From NCBI RefSeq assembly GCF_029910095.1, contig NZ_CP094526.1:5766001-5830000 (forward strand): a stretch of 64,000 nucleotides of DNA, read 5' to 3'. Source of the stretch: Bradyrhizobium sp. ISRA464 (lineage in GTDB: Bacteria; Pseudomonadota; Alphaproteobacteria; Rhizobiales; Xanthobacteraceae). The notes beneath the pieces were generated by a model. That model saw nothing but the letters and a program-made list of their open reading frames with translations, was not told where the DNA came from and searched no databases. Numbering within the stretch: the stretch's first letter is position 1; the number at the start of each line of letters is the position of its first letter. The translations under genes were made by a program, and so were the position numbers. Positions 34,410 to 43,893 of this stretch are shown in pieces.

Positions 34410-35354
34410 ATGTCCCTGTTCTCCACCAACACCTCCGTGCAGCCCGCCTGCACCAGCAACGTCCATCGCCCGATGGGTGGCATCGCCGGCCTTCGCGAGG
34501 TCCACGACGACGTCGGCCGCCTGGCCGTCGCGGCGTTTCCCTACGCGATGGTGAAGGATATCGCGCTGAGCCGCGCCGCCGTGCCAGCGTGCTACCTCCT
34601 GGCCGACCATGCCATGGTCTATATCGGAGAGACCGGTAACGCCGGTCGCAGGCTCTCCGAGCATGCGGCTGATCCCTCCAAGGGATTCGCCCGCGAGGTC
34701 TATGTAATCTACGGCTACGAACGCGCGTGGTTCGACAAGACGGCTGCGATCTATCTGCAGTTCCGTCTGACGCAGATCGCCGAGCAGGCCGGCCTGGTCG
34801 ACGTCGTCAAGGGTACCAACCCGCAGGTGCTCGAGCTGCCCAGTCACAAACGCGCTTCGCTCGATTACTTCGTCGAACACGGCGAACGCCTGCTGTTCGA
34901 CGCTGGCTGCCGCGCGCTGCGCAGCAACTTCGCGAGTCAGCGCCGCACCCCGGAAGCGATCGACACCGATATCGCCATCGGGCCGGATGACGCCGGACCG
35001 ATGCAGATCGGCGCAATCGGGATGCCGCCGGTGGGTAGCGAGCTCGAGCTCGCCTATGGCGACCTCTGGGCCCGCGGTTACGCGGTTCGAGACGGCTTCG
35101 TGGTGGCGGCGGGTTCTGAGGTGCGCAGCATCGTGAACACGAGCGTCAATCCCATCCTGCACACCCGCCGTGCCGAGCTTGCTGCCGCCGAGGCCCTGGC
35201 CGCCATTCCCGGCATCCAGGACCGGCTTCGCCTGCGCGTCGCTGTCTGCTTCCCCTCCGCCGCCATCGCGGCGAAGGTCGTGACCGGTGCACATGTCAGC
35301 AGCGGCAAATGGGTCAACCCCCGGTACCCCGAACCGATCCTGATCGCGGCCTAG
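34410..35354 (+). CDS. GIY-YIG-like nuclease-domain protein with DUF4357-like C-terminus
   Basis: A 314-residue protein. Residues about 58-145 resemble a GIY-YIG domain: Tyr62 in CYLLAD, Tyr71 in VYIGET and Arg81 in GRRLSEH. The Glu expected on the following helix is not evident (IYLQFRL has Gln), so nuclease activity is uncertain. The C-terminus (VAVCFPSAAIAAKVVTGAH...WVNP) resembles DUF4357, which often follows GIY-YIG. ATG at 34410 follows AGAGAGGTCC; an ATG at 34359 is less likely. First large gene of a five-gene run. Confidence 0.65.
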   Translation: MSLFSTNTSVQPACTSNVHRPMGGIAGLREVHDDVGRLAVAAFPYAMVKDIALSRAAVPACYLLADHAMVYIGETGNAGRRLSEHAADPSKGFAREVYVIYGYERAWFDKTAAIYLQFRLTQIAEQAGLVDVVKGTNPQVLELPSHKRASLDYFVEHGERLLFDAGCRALRSNFASQRRTPEAIDTDIAIGPDDAGPMQIGAIGMPPVGSELELAYGDLWARGYAVRDGFVVAAGSEVRSIVNTSVNPILHTRRAELAAAEALAAIPGIQDRLRLRVAVCFPSAAIAAKVVTGAHVSSGKWVNPRYPEPILIAA

Positions 35355-35367
35355 GGAGCTCACATCC

Positions 35368-35952
35368 ATGTCCAGGAAAATGAAGACACCGGAGCGCAAG
35401 CTCCGGCATCAGGGCCACGCTGCTCAAATTACCAACGCTGGTGATCGGCCCTCGAACATCGTTAGGCCGGCGGCGGTCGCATGGCCTTTCAACCCCCAGG
35501 ACGTCTCGCCGCTGGCCTGGTGGCGAACGTTGTCGTCCGATCTCTTCCGCGATGCCCCGCATCTCCTGGTTCGCGCCACTCTCGAGAGGATCACGCTGCT
35601 ACACGGAGACAACCGGTTTGCGACAGCTCTGCGGGGCGATCCCGCCGCCGCGATCGCGGAGGCATTTTCCCTGATGCCGATCAGCGAGATCACGCTCAAG
35701 ACCGACATCGCGATGACCGCCGCACTGCAGTGCGTGCTCGACGGTGATGCCGCCGCATCGCTCGTACTGACGAACGTGCTCTGCCGGACCCAGCTCGATC
35801 ATCCCTTTGCGCTTGAGGTGGCGGCCTCATGGTCCGCACAGAACGGACGCCGTTCGCCGAATCGACGCAGGTCTGCTTCGACAACGAAGCCGCAGCTACC
35901 GGCCTTGCGCCAATTCGACGATGACTCCCTGTCCGACGGAGGCGCGGCATGA
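35368..35952 (+). CDS. Hypothetical protein in the GIY-YIG/AAA+ cassette
   Basis: A 194-residue protein that I do not recognise. The N-terminus is basic (MSRKMKTPERKLRHQGH), the centre is mixed helical (WWRTLSSDLFRDAPHLLVRATLERITLL) and the C-terminus is polar and Arg-rich. No membrane segment. It starts 13 bases after the GIY-YIG-like gene and its stop overlaps the phosphoesterase start (ATGA), so it is certainly part of the same translated unit. Confidence 0.7.
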   Translation: MSRKMKTPERKLRHQGHAAQITNAGDRPSNIVRPAAVAWPFNPQDVSPLAWWRTLSSDLFRDAPHLLVRATLERITLLHGDNRFATALRGDPAAAIAEAFSLMPISEITLKTDIAMTAALQCVLDGDAAASLVLTNVLCRTQLDHPFALEVAASWSAQNGRRSPNRRRSASTTKPQLPALRQFDDDSLSDGGAA

Positions 35953-36719
35953 AGGTCCAAATCTTCTCCGATCTCCATGTCGGCGTCCTTCCGATCAAGA
36001 TGATCACGATCGCCGACGGGGTCGAAGCCGTGATTGTCGCCGGCGATGTCTGCGAGGGCGCGCCGCGTGCGTTCGAGCACCTGCGGCGGATCGTGCCAAT
36101 ACACATCCCGATCGTGATGGTGCTCGGCAACCATGAGTTCTACCGCCGCTTCGTGCGAAGCGAGCTTAAGCTCGCCTGTTCGCAGGCTCCAGCCTTCAAT
36201 ATTCACGTGTTGGAGAACAGCGGCGTCGTACTCAGCGGGGTCCGCTTCGTCGGCGCGACGCTCTGGACTGATTATCGGATCTTCGGCGACGCCAACCTGG
36301 CGGGCGTGATGGCCACCTGTGCCGCTGGCATGAACGATCACAGGCTGATCGGCTGGCGGAAGCAGCCATGGCAACGCTTTCGACCGCAGGAGGCGGCACT
36401 GCTGCACCATCAGTCCAGGGCCTATCTGACCGAGGTTCTGGCAGCCACGTTTGCCGGCCCCACCGTCGTGATCACCCACCATGCGGTCCACTGGGACTCG
36501 ATCCTGCCGAAATTCCGGAGCCAGCGTCTGACCGCGGCATACGTGTCCGATCTCTCCGGGCTGATTTCGACCCACAAGCCCGACATCTGGGTCCACGGTC
36601 ATGTCCACAACTCCTCCGATTATCGGATCGGCGCCACCAGGATCATCTGCAATCCGCACGGCTATGGGTCCGAAAATCCACAATTTGATCCCGCGATGAC
36701 GGTCAAGATCGGCGAATGA
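35949..36719 (+). CDS. Calcineurin-like metallophosphoesterase
   Basis: A 256-residue protein with all metal-binding motifs: SDLHV (Asp8, His10), AGDV (Asp33), GNHEFY (Asn61, His62), THHAVHW (His177/His178) and VHGHVH (His216, His218). Such enzymes cleave phosphodiesters, cyclic nucleotides or nucleic acids; the substrate cannot be told. No signal peptide, so cytoplasmic. It overlaps the preceding gene by 4 bases. Confidence 0.85.
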   Translation: MKVQIFSDLHVGVLPIKMITIADGVEAVIVAGDVCEGAPRAFEHLRRIVPIHIPIVMVLGNHEFYRRFVRSELKLACSQAPAFNIHVLENSGVVLSGVRFVGATLWTDYRIFGDANLAGVMATCAAGMNDHRLIGWRKQPWQRFRPQEAALLHHQSRAYLTEVLAATFAGPTVVITHHAVHWDSILPKFRSQRLTAAYVSDLSGLISTHKPDIWVHGHVHNSSDYRIGATRIICNPHGYGSENPQFDPAMTVKIGE

Positions 36720-36777
36720 CGTCACCTCGGCCGCCGTCCTTTCACCCTTCCCCTCTCCTTCGTTTCGAGTGTTGTCC

Positions 36778-37191
36778 ATGTTGACGCAGCTGTTTCCTTT
36801 CCTCGATCCCTCCCACGTCACGCCGGACCTGTCGGGCCGATTGCGTGACCTCGCCGATGACTGCAACCGCCTCGAACTCGGTCGCTCCGTGCTGCCCCTG
36901 CTGAAACAGGCGCCCCTGCTGGACGACTGGGTTCCGGTCCTGACCCGACAGGGCGTGCAGTTGGTCGGACGTGTCACCGGTCATCCCATTCTCGGCGATT
37001 GCACCGCGGCGACCACCCACCTGTGGTTCGCCGATCCCGACGGCGCCTGGGTCCGCACCCTCTCGCGGTTCTATCGCCTTGGGCCGCCGCTCGATCGGGC
37101 CGACGTCCGCCGCTTTGGGAGACAAGGCCTGACGTCGAACGCTCCCCCACGGATGGCGATAGCTCGGAGGACGAGGCATGAGTGCGACTGA
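36778..37191 (+). CDS. DUF6634-like protein
   Basis: A 137-residue protein with QAPLLDDWVPV, VTGHPILGDC and LWFADPDGAWVRTLSRFYRLGPP, which look like the family named DUF6634; the assignment is from memory of the pattern. A GTG at 36769 is an alternative start. No function is known. It overlaps the AAA+ gene by 14 bases, and 58 bases separate it from the phosphoesterase. Confidence 0.6.
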   Translation: MLTQLFPFLDPSHVTPDLSGRLRDLADDCNRLELGRSVLPLLKQAPLLDDWVPVLTRQGVQLVGRVTGHPILGDCTAATTHLWFADPDGAWVRTLSRFYRLGPPLDRADVRRFGRQGLTSNAPPRMAIARRTRHECD

Positions 37192-38749
37192 CGACGCCGA
37201 TGACTTCGATCCGCCCCCGATTGAGGATGCCGTCTCATCGGGCGCAGCCGCCGATTCCGGCGGCTGGGACGAGCGCTTCAAGGGGCTGCCGAGGCTTCTG
37301 CGCTACGCCATGCTCACCGTCGAGCAGGCCAGCCATATCCGGCAGCGATTGATCGCCGAGATCGCCGAGCTTTGTCCGCAGTTGCCTGAGAGCGTTGCCT
37401 GGGCCGCAGCCCAGACCGTGGAAACGGCTGTGGCACTCGCAGCCAAGATCGATCGCCTGGCTGTCGGACAGAACGAACCGGATCTGAGGAGCCTTGCCGA
37501 TTGCGTCCGGCTGGTCGCCTTGCCCGTCCCGCGCGATGTCGTCCACTTCGAGGACCACCGCCGCGTGGGCAAGGCGCTGGTGCATGCGTTTCAGATCATC
37601 TCGCGGCAAGCCGAGCACAATCTGTGCTGCGACCTCGAGCGTTTCACCTTCGGGTGGGCCGCGCTCCCGGCCTGCACCGACCTCGTGCCGAGAAACGGCT
37701 CAGCAGCAACGAGTGCGGCGCTCCTGGGAAGCCGCATTGCGGAGCACCGCATCTTCGCGGCTGCGGTCGCGGCGCGGCGCAAGGCCAAGGAGGAGGAAGA
37801 GCGCCGCAAGCAGAAAGAGGCTGAGGAAAACGCTCCAACATCCGAGCAGCCCGCCTCTTCACCTGCGCCAGAAATCGTTCCTGATCGTCACCTCGTGGTT
37901 GCGCCTCTGAGCGACGACGAGATGAAGAATACAAAGCTGAAGGAAATCCTCCGTCCACTGAAGGACGTCATCAACGCCCCCCTACCGCTTGTCGAAGTAC
38001 CGCAGCTGCACGAGGTGCGTGCAACGCTGATGTTCGAATTCCCGTGCGCTGTCGACGTCATCGACTTTGCACTGGCCGATCTCGTCGGGCGCACCACGGT
38101 GCGGCTCCGCCCGCTCCTCGTGGTCGGCGAGCCGGGCGGTGGCAAGAGCCGGTTCGCCAGGCGGCTCGGCGAGGTCCTGGGACTCAGCGTCTGGCGCACC
38201 GATGCCAGCCGCTCGGACGGCGCTGTGTTCGGCGGTACCGATCGGCGCTGGTACTCGGCCGAGCCGTGCCATCCCTTTCTTGCTGTGGCGCAGGGACGGA
38301 TTGCCAACCCGCTCGTGCTGATTGACGAGATCGAGAAGGCGGGTACGCGCTCGGATTATGGCCGGCTCTGGGATTGTATGCTTGGCTTTCTCGAACCGGA
38401 GACCAATGCGAGGTATCCGGACCCCGCCTTGCAGACCAACCTCGATCTGTCCGAGGTTTCTTACGTCGCAACCGCCAACAGCCTCGATCTGCTGCCCTCT
38501 CCGCTCCGCGATCGCTTCCGCGTGGTGACGTTCCCGAAGCCGAGCCAGGAGCATCTCGACGAGCTCTTGCCGGCCGTGATCGCCGACCTCGCACGTGAGC
38601 GAGGTCTCGACCGGAGTTGGGTGCCGCCGCTCGACGGCGTCGAGCGCGCGACAGTGGCGCGGCATTGGCCCGGAGGCTCGGTGCGGCGGTTGCGGCGAAT
38701 CGTTGAGGCGATCCTGCGCGAGCGCGATCTCCGAGCATCAAGGAACTGA
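37178..38749 (+). CDS. Lon-type AAA+ ATPase without protease domain
   Basis: A 523-residue protein. Residues 1-180 are a helical N-terminal region of no recognised family; a charged coiled coil follows (about 185-215, RRKAKEEEERRKQKEAEEN). The AAA+ module has Walker A GEPGGGKS (317-324), Walker B LVLIDEIEKAG (379-389), sensor 1 around TANSLD (432-437) and an arginine-finger region SPLRDRFR. This core is close to that of Lon, yet no Ser-Lys protease domain follows; the protein ends after the sensor-2 helices (GGSVRRLRRIVEAIL). It is probably a remodelling ATPase acting with the cassette's other proteins. Confidence 0.82.
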   Translation: MSATDDADDFDPPPIEDAVSSGAAADSGGWDERFKGLPRLLRYAMLTVEQASHIRQRLIAEIAELCPQLPESVAWAAAQTVETAVALAAKIDRLAVGQNEPDLRSLADCVRLVALPVPRDVVHFEDHRRVGKALVHAFQIISRQAEHNLCCDLERFTFGWAALPACTDLVPRNGSAATSAALLGSRIAEHRIFAAAVAARRKAKEEEERRKQKEAEENAPTSEQPASSPAPEIVPDRHLVVAPLSDDEMKNTKLKEILRPLKDVINAPLPLVEVPQLHEVRATLMFEFPCAVDVIDFALADLVGRTTVRLRPLLVVGEPGGGKSRFARRLGEVLGLSVWRTDASRSDGAVFGGTDRRWYSAEPCHPFLAVAQGRIANPLVLIDEIEKAGTRSDYGRLWDCMLGFLEPETNARYPDPALQTNLDLSEVSYVATANSLDLLPSPLRDRFRVVTFPKPSQEHLDELLPAVIADLARERGLDRSWVPPLDGVERATVARHWPGGSVRRLRRIVEAILRERDLRASRN

Positions 38750-38834
38750 CCGTAAGCATAGATCGCGGCGGCTGAATACCCGGCGACTCGTAGCGCCCGC
38801 GACACTGCGGCACGAATTCCCCTGGTGCGATGCA

Positions 38835-39480
38835 GGTGTTGATCTCGCTGGCGCGGTTCTGTCCGGCCTTTTTCACAGAATCGGGAGCGGCCAGCATCGG
38901 CCTTGCTATGGAGATGAAATCGCAGGTCCCGTCCGATAACAGCTGTTCCGCCAACTCCGGCGTCTTGATCCGGGATATCGGCCTCCACGGCGCGCGCCTG
39001 CGCGTCGATCTCCTCGGCGGTCAATCCATTCTCGACGAGATCGATTGCCGAGATGCGGTACATGATCAGGAATGAAGACCCGATCGACGCACGGATGCGC
39101 GTTACGACCTCGACCGGGAAATGCAGCCGGTTTTCCAGCGATCCACCCCAACGATCTCCACGGTTGTTCGTCCGCGGCTCGGTGAACTGGTTGATCAGGT
39201 AGCCCTCTGAGCCCATCACCTCGACGCCGTCATAGCCGGCTTGCGCCGCCAATCGGGCGCAGTTCACAAACGCTTCGATCGTCTGCTCAATCTCGAGATC
39301 CGTGAGAGGCCTGGGGATACGCGGGTTGATGGGAGAGCGGATTTCGGAGACACCGACAATGTTGTCGTGCTTGGCGTATCGGCCGGCATGCAGGATCTAG
39401 AGAAGAATCTTGCGATCGTGACGATGGACCTCTTCGACTATCACTCCGAGGATCAAGGCTCTGCTTTTCATCCAGAATAG
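38835..39480 (-). pseudogene. Old yellow enzyme / FadH-like pseudogene
   Basis: Fragments of an NADH:flavin oxidoreductase lie in several frames. ILHAGRYAKHDN follows an in-frame TAG at 39399-39397 where relatives have Gln. Then comes FVNCARLAAQAGYDGVEVMGSEGYL...NRGDRWGGSLENR, with an internal loss after AVEADIP. Finally AEQLLSDGTCDFISIARPML and INTCIA are in another frame. A stop, deletions and frameshifts rule out a functional enzyme. It abuts the AAA+ gene, so it may mark the right edge of the inserted cassette. Confidence 0.8.
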
Positions 39481-39664
39481 GCCCTCCCTCTTCCAGACGT
39501 CCGGCTTCGTCAGGGGCACGACTGTCAATCGGCCCCCAAGTTTTTGTCCGACGATCCGCTCGCTTCTACCCCTCCAAACAATCAATCTGCCTGACCTGTT
39601 CTTCAAAGCCCGGCGAGAGAGCAACCGTCGTGCTAAAGGACAGCTTCAGATTAGAGCCGCTCGC

Positions 39665-40444
39665 CTACCGTCCTGGCCAGCTCGGTTTGCGCTTCTCCGA
39701 AAATGCCTTAAGTCCCTCCTTCGCATCCTCCGTCATGGCAAGCAGCGCGATCTGGCTTTCGGTGTAGGCGATACTCTCGTCAAACGACATCGAGGCAATC
39801 GCACGCATAGCGTATTTGCCGCGCCGGATTGCAGTCGGCGACTTGTCGACGATGCGTCCAATCAGCCAATCGATCTTGGCGTCGAGCTCGGCGGCAGGCA
39901 CGACATAATTCAGGAGACCGGCTGCCTGCGCGGTGCTGGCGTCAAAGGGTTCACCGGTCAACGCCCATTCATTGACGAGGCGTGGCGGCGCAATCGATTG
40001 CAGCAGGCTCATCACCTGCATTGGAAACACGCCGACCTTTACTTCCGGCAGGCCGAAGATCACATGATCGGCCGCGACTGCCATGTCCGTCATGCACAAC
40101 AGGCCCATGCCGCCCGCCATGCAGACGCCGCCGACCCGCGCGATGGCCGGTTTGGTCGAGTTCTGCGACAGCCGCAGCAGGTCGGCATAATCGACATTGG
40201 GGCGTGAGTAGTCCATCGCGAACGCTGCGCCGCTGTTCTGCAGGTCAGCGCCGGCGCAGAACGCTTTGTCGCCCGCACCGGTCAACACAATGACGCGCAC
40301 GTCCTTGTCGTCATGCGCGTCGCGATAACCCTTGGCAATGCCTGCGATCACGTCAGCGTTGAGGGCGTTCCGCTTGTCGGGCCGGTTGATGGTAATCCTG
40401 AATGCCTGCCCGCGCTTTTCGAGAATGACGCTGTTGTCGGTCAT
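39665..40444 (-). CDS. Enoyl-CoA hydratase/isomerase family protein
   Basis: A 259-residue crotonase-fold protein. The CoA-binding and oxyanion segments are AFCAGADLQNSG and RVGGVCMAGGMGLLCMTDMAVAADHVIFGLPEVKVGVFP. One of the usual catalytic glutamates (before GA/GG) is not obvious, so hydratase versus isomerase or hydrolase activity is open. It lies 67 bases downstream of the molybdopterin oxidoreductase in the same direction. Confidence 0.87.
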   Translation of the reverse strand: MTDNSVILEKRGQAFRITINRPDKRNALNADVIAGIAKGYRDAHDDKDVRVIVLTGAGDKAFCAGADLQNSGAAFAMDYSRPNVDYADLLRLSQNSTKPAIARVGGVCMAGGMGLLCMTDMAVAADHVIFGLPEVKVGVFPMQVMSLLQSIAPPRLVNEWALTGEPFDASTAQAAGLLNYVVPAAELDAKIDWLIGRIVDKSPTAIRRGKYAMRAIASMSFDESIAYTESQIALLAMTEDAKEGLKAFSEKRKPSWPGR

Positions 40445-40511
40445 GTTTCCTGCCTGTGCGCTGTTTTCAGCTTACATTTGCGGCAGGATCGGCATCAACT
40501 GCAAGCAGGAT

Positions 40512-42617
40512 TTATACGGGCGCCGATGCCTTCCTGACCCAGACCTTGTTGTCGTGGAACGCGGCTCCGCCGACAGGTGCGACGGCCTCGGCTCCTGTCA
40601 GCATATTGATGCCGCGGCCGCCGATATGGGCCTTGTTCGGATGAACCGATTCGGCGATCAGCACGCCGCGGCGAACACCATCGAACAATTTTGCGGTCAG
40701 CGTGGTCTCGCCTCGCATATTGCCGAGTGTCACCGGGTCGCCGTCGGCGATCGAAAGCGCTGCTGCATCCTCGGGGTGGATCATCACGGTCGGCACACCC
40801 TCGCGGGCCTGCGAGGACGGCGTTTCGTTGAAGGTGGTGTTGAGGAAACTGCGCGACGGCGACGTCGCGAGCCGGAATGGATGCTGCTCGTCCGCTTCCT
40901 CTATGATCGTCCAGTGGTCCGGCAGCGAAGGCATCCGCTCCCAGGCCCCCATCAGCCCGCCAGTCCCCACCGGAACCTGGCCCCAATCGACCTTAAAATG
41001 GAACTTCTTGTCGGGATGGGCGAAGCCGTCGAGATAGTGCGAGGTGCGGAAGTCAGGCTGCAGATCACGCCAAAGCTCGGCCTCGAGCGTCTCTATATCG
41101 CCATGACCGCTCTTCTTCAGCGTCGCGTCGATCAGCTCGCGCGCCGTGATGTCGAAGCCGGGATGCACGGCGTTCAGGCGGCGGCCGAGTGCCTGCATCA
41201 CCTCATGATTGGAGCGGCATTCGCCGGGCGGATCGATCAGCTTCGGGCCGACCGAAATATGCTGGTGGCCGCCGCCATAATAGAGGTCGTCGTGCTCCAT
41301 GAACATCGTCGCCGGCAGCACAATATCGGCCATCTGCGCGGTCTCGGTCATGAACTGCTCGTGCACGGCGACGAACAGGTCTTCGCGGGCAAATCCTTGC
41401 CGCACCAGCGCCTGCTCCGGCGCGACCGTCATCGGATTGGTGTTCTGGATCAGCATCGCCTTGACCGGGCCGCCGCCCTTCAGAGCCTCGGCATCGCCGG
41501 TCAGGATGCGGCCGATCTTGGACTGGTCCAGCACCCTCGTCGCAGGGTCGATCGCGTCATGCCCCTCGATAATGGATTCGTCGAAGCCCCAGATTCCAGC
41601 GTTGTTGAAAAATGCGCCGCCACCTTCGTATTGCCAGGCGCCGGTGACCGCGGGAATGCAGAGCGCAGCGTGCATCTGGGCGGCGCCGTTGCGGCTGCGC
41701 GTGAAGCCGTAGCCGAGACGGAAGAACGAACGCTTGGTCTGCCCGACGATGCGCGCAAACGCCTCGATCTCCGCCACCGGCACGCCTGAGATCGCCGAGG
41801 CCCATTCCGGCGTGCGGGTCTTCAGATGTGCTTCGAGCTCGTCCGGGCAATCGGTATAGCGTGCGAGATAATCGCGATCGGCTAGACCTTCGCGGAACAG
41901 CACGTGCATCACGGCGCACGCGAAGGCGCCATCGGTCCCCGGCCGCAGCAGGATCTTGATGTCGGCCTGCTTCATCGTCTCGTTGTTGTAGACGTCGACC
42001 GCCGCAATCTTTGCGCCACGCTCCTTTCGAGCGCGCGATGCGTGCGTCATCACGTTGACCTGGGTGTTCACCGGATTGGTGCCCCAGATCACGACGAGAT
42101 CGGAGGCACCCATCTCGCGGGGGTCAACGCCTGCGATCTTGCCGGTCCCCACCGTAAATCCGATGCGGGCGATGGTCGCGCAGATGGTCGCATAAAAGCG
42201 CGAGTACTTCTTCACATGCGAAAGACGGTTGAGACCGTCGCGCATCACGAGCCCCATGGTGCCCGCGTAATAGTAAGGCCAGACAGACTCGGCACCGAAC
42301 TCGCGTTCCGCAGCATCGAAGCGCGCCGCGATTTCGTCCAGCGCATCATCCCATGATATCCGCGCAAACTGGCCGGAACCCTTCGGGCCGGTCCGGCGCA
42401 ACGGATACACCAGCCGTTCGGGGTGGTGAATCCGCTCCGCATAGCGCGCGACCTTCGCGCAGACCACGCCCGCCGTATAGGTCTGCTGTTTGGAGCCTCG
42501 GATGCGGCCGATCGAACGGCCCTCGAGGACTTCAACGTCAAGCGCACATGCCGAGGGGCAGTCGTGCGGACAGGTGGAATGGCGGATGTCGACCCTGGCG
42601 TGCTGGTTCATGGCCAA
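40512..42617 (-). CDS. Molybdopterin-dependent oxidoreductase (DMSO reductase family)
   Basis: A 701-residue protein. The N-terminal cluster motif CPHDCPSAC with a later Cys in GVVCAKV binds 4Fe-4S. The catalytic domain includes VIWGTNPVNTQ and AVDVYNNET, and the cofactor-binding C-terminal domain SLADGDPVTLGNMRGETTL-like. No Tat signal is present, suggesting a cytoplasmic enzyme of the formate dehydrogenase/acetylene hydratase-like group. Substrate is unknown. It may share a transcript with the crotonase. Confidence 0.87.
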   Translation of the reverse strand: MAMNQHARVDIRHSTCPHDCPSACALDVEVLEGRSIGRIRGSKQQTYTAGVVCAKVARYAERIHHPERLVYPLRRTGPKGSGQFARISWDDALDEIAARFDAAEREFGAESVWPYYYAGTMGLVMRDGLNRLSHVKKYSRFYATICATIARIGFTVGTGKIAGVDPREMGASDLVVIWGTNPVNTQVNVMTHASRARKERGAKIAAVDVYNNETMKQADIKILLRPGTDGAFACAVMHVLFREGLADRDYLARYTDCPDELEAHLKTRTPEWASAISGVPVAEIEAFARIVGQTKRSFFRLGYGFTRSRNGAAQMHAALCIPAVTGAWQYEGGGAFFNNAGIWGFDESIIEGHDAIDPATRVLDQSKIGRILTGDAEALKGGGPVKAMLIQNTNPMTVAPEQALVRQGFAREDLFVAVHEQFMTETAQMADIVLPATMFMEHDDLYYGGGHQHISVGPKLIDPPGECRSNHEVMQALGRRLNAVHPGFDITARELIDATLKKSGHGDIETLEAELWRDLQPDFRTSHYLDGFAHPDKKFHFKVDWGQVPVGTGGLMGAWERMPSLPDHWTIIEEADEQHPFRLATSPSRSFLNTTFNETPSSQAREGVPTVMIHPEDAAALSIADGDPVTLGNMRGETTLTAKLFDGVRRGVLIAESVHPNKAHIGGRGINMLTGAEAVAPVGGAAFHDNKVWVRKASAPV

Positions 42618-42822
42618 ATAGGTAACATCAAATGACCGGTCCGCCGAGGGGCTTTATCCGCACAATTTGTGCGAAAATCGGGCATAGGCCATGCCAAACG
42701 CTCAAACAGGCCCGCTCGCGGCGTGACTCGCTAGCCACGGCGAAGCCAACGACACCGCTGCAGCTTCCTGTCACCGCCCGCGCTTCGGTGATCAATTTAA
42801 CCCCACACCGAGGCGACGGTAG

Positions 42823-43893
42823 TCAAACCCGAAAGATACGGGTGTAGTGCGACTTGATCGACTCTCCCTCCCGCTCCACCGCGGCGGGATCGTCCTTCAT
42901 CGTCTTGATCTCGTTCAGCGGCTTGCGTCCAGCCTTTTCCCGGGTTTGCGCATGGACGGAGCGCAGACCGCCAATGTCGATATTGAGCTGCTGCGCCTCG
43001 CGCCCCAGCGCGAACGCCTGAAACAGCTTCGCAGCATTCGGATGCGGACAATCCTTGAAGATTCCATTCGGGCCAACAATGATCGGAGACTCTTCGGTGG
43101 CGTAGACCGGCTCGACCGGCCGGCCGGCCTCCTTCAACTGGAAGATGTTGTACTCATTGCCGTCGGCCATCACCGCTCGCTCACCCAGATCGAGCTTCTT
43201 AGGCGGATCCGTCGAAGACTGTACCTGCATGATGTTCTGCTTCGCCAACTTCTCGAAATAGCTCCAGCCGAGATCGCGCTGCATCTGGTAGGTCGCTGTC
43301 ATGATCGTGCCGCTGTAGCTGGGATGCGCCTTGACGATCTTGCCCTTCCATTTCGGATCGAGCAGATCGTCAAAGCTCTTTGGCGCCTCCTCGGCCTTCA
43401 CCAGGTTCGTGTTGTACGCGATGATCGAAAGCCAGACACGGAAGCTCGCGAACTGGCCGTCCACGTCGCGGTGCTCAACCGGATAGAACTTTGCGACCTC
43501 CTCGGGGACATAAGGCGCCAAAATGCCGTTCCGCTTCCAGACAATGAAATGTGCGGCGTCGGAAGAGTTCACGACGTCCACGGCGTGAATGTTGCTGGAG
43601 TATTCCTGGCCGATGCGCTGGAATACGCGCTCCGCGCCGGTCCGCTCGACGCGTACGGCGATGCCCGGATATTTCGCCTCGAACGCCCTTGCCAATTTCT
43701 CGGCGACCGGCAAATCGGTCGAGGTGTAGTAGTTGACCTGTCCCTCCTTCGTCGCCGCGGCGATCAGCGCTGGCGTAACTGGCTCGGCCGGAGGCGCGGC
43801 GGCCATGACTCGCGTTGACAAGGCGGCGCCCGCAAGCACCGCACCGGAGCGTTTCAGCACATCGCGGCGCGATGGCCCGAGACGTTTCCTCAT
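42823..43893 (-). CDS. Tat-exported solute-binding protein (Fe3+/organic anion ABC type)
   Basis: A 356-residue periplasmic binding protein. A twin-arginine signal is at the N-terminus (SRRDVLKRSGAVLAGAALS, cleaving after VMAAA). The body has GQVNYYTSTDLPVAEKLARA and VWLSIIAYNTNLV, as in the extracellular solute-binding proteins of iron or aminoethylphosphonate type. No permease or ATPase gene is adjacent, so it is an orphan here. The ATG at 43893 removes a 13-residue extension without a signal. Confidence 0.85.
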   Translation of the reverse strand: MRKRLGPSRRDVLKRSGAVLAGAALSTRVMAAAPPAEPVTPALIAAATKEGQVNYYTSTDLPVAEKLARAFEAKYPGIAVRVERTGAERVFQRIGQEYSSNIHAVDVVNSSDAAHFIVWKRNGILAPYVPEEVAKFYPVEHRDVDGQFASFRVWLSIIAYNTNLVKAEEAPKSFDDLLDPKWKGKIVKAHPSYSGTIMTATYQMQRDLGWSYFEKLAKQNIMQVQSSTDPPKKLDLGERAVMADGNEYNIFQLKEAGRPVEPVYATEESPIIVGPNGIFKDCPHPNAAKLFQAFALGREAQQLNIDIGGLRSVHAQTREKAGRKPLNEIKTMKDDPAAVEREGESIKSHYTRIFRV

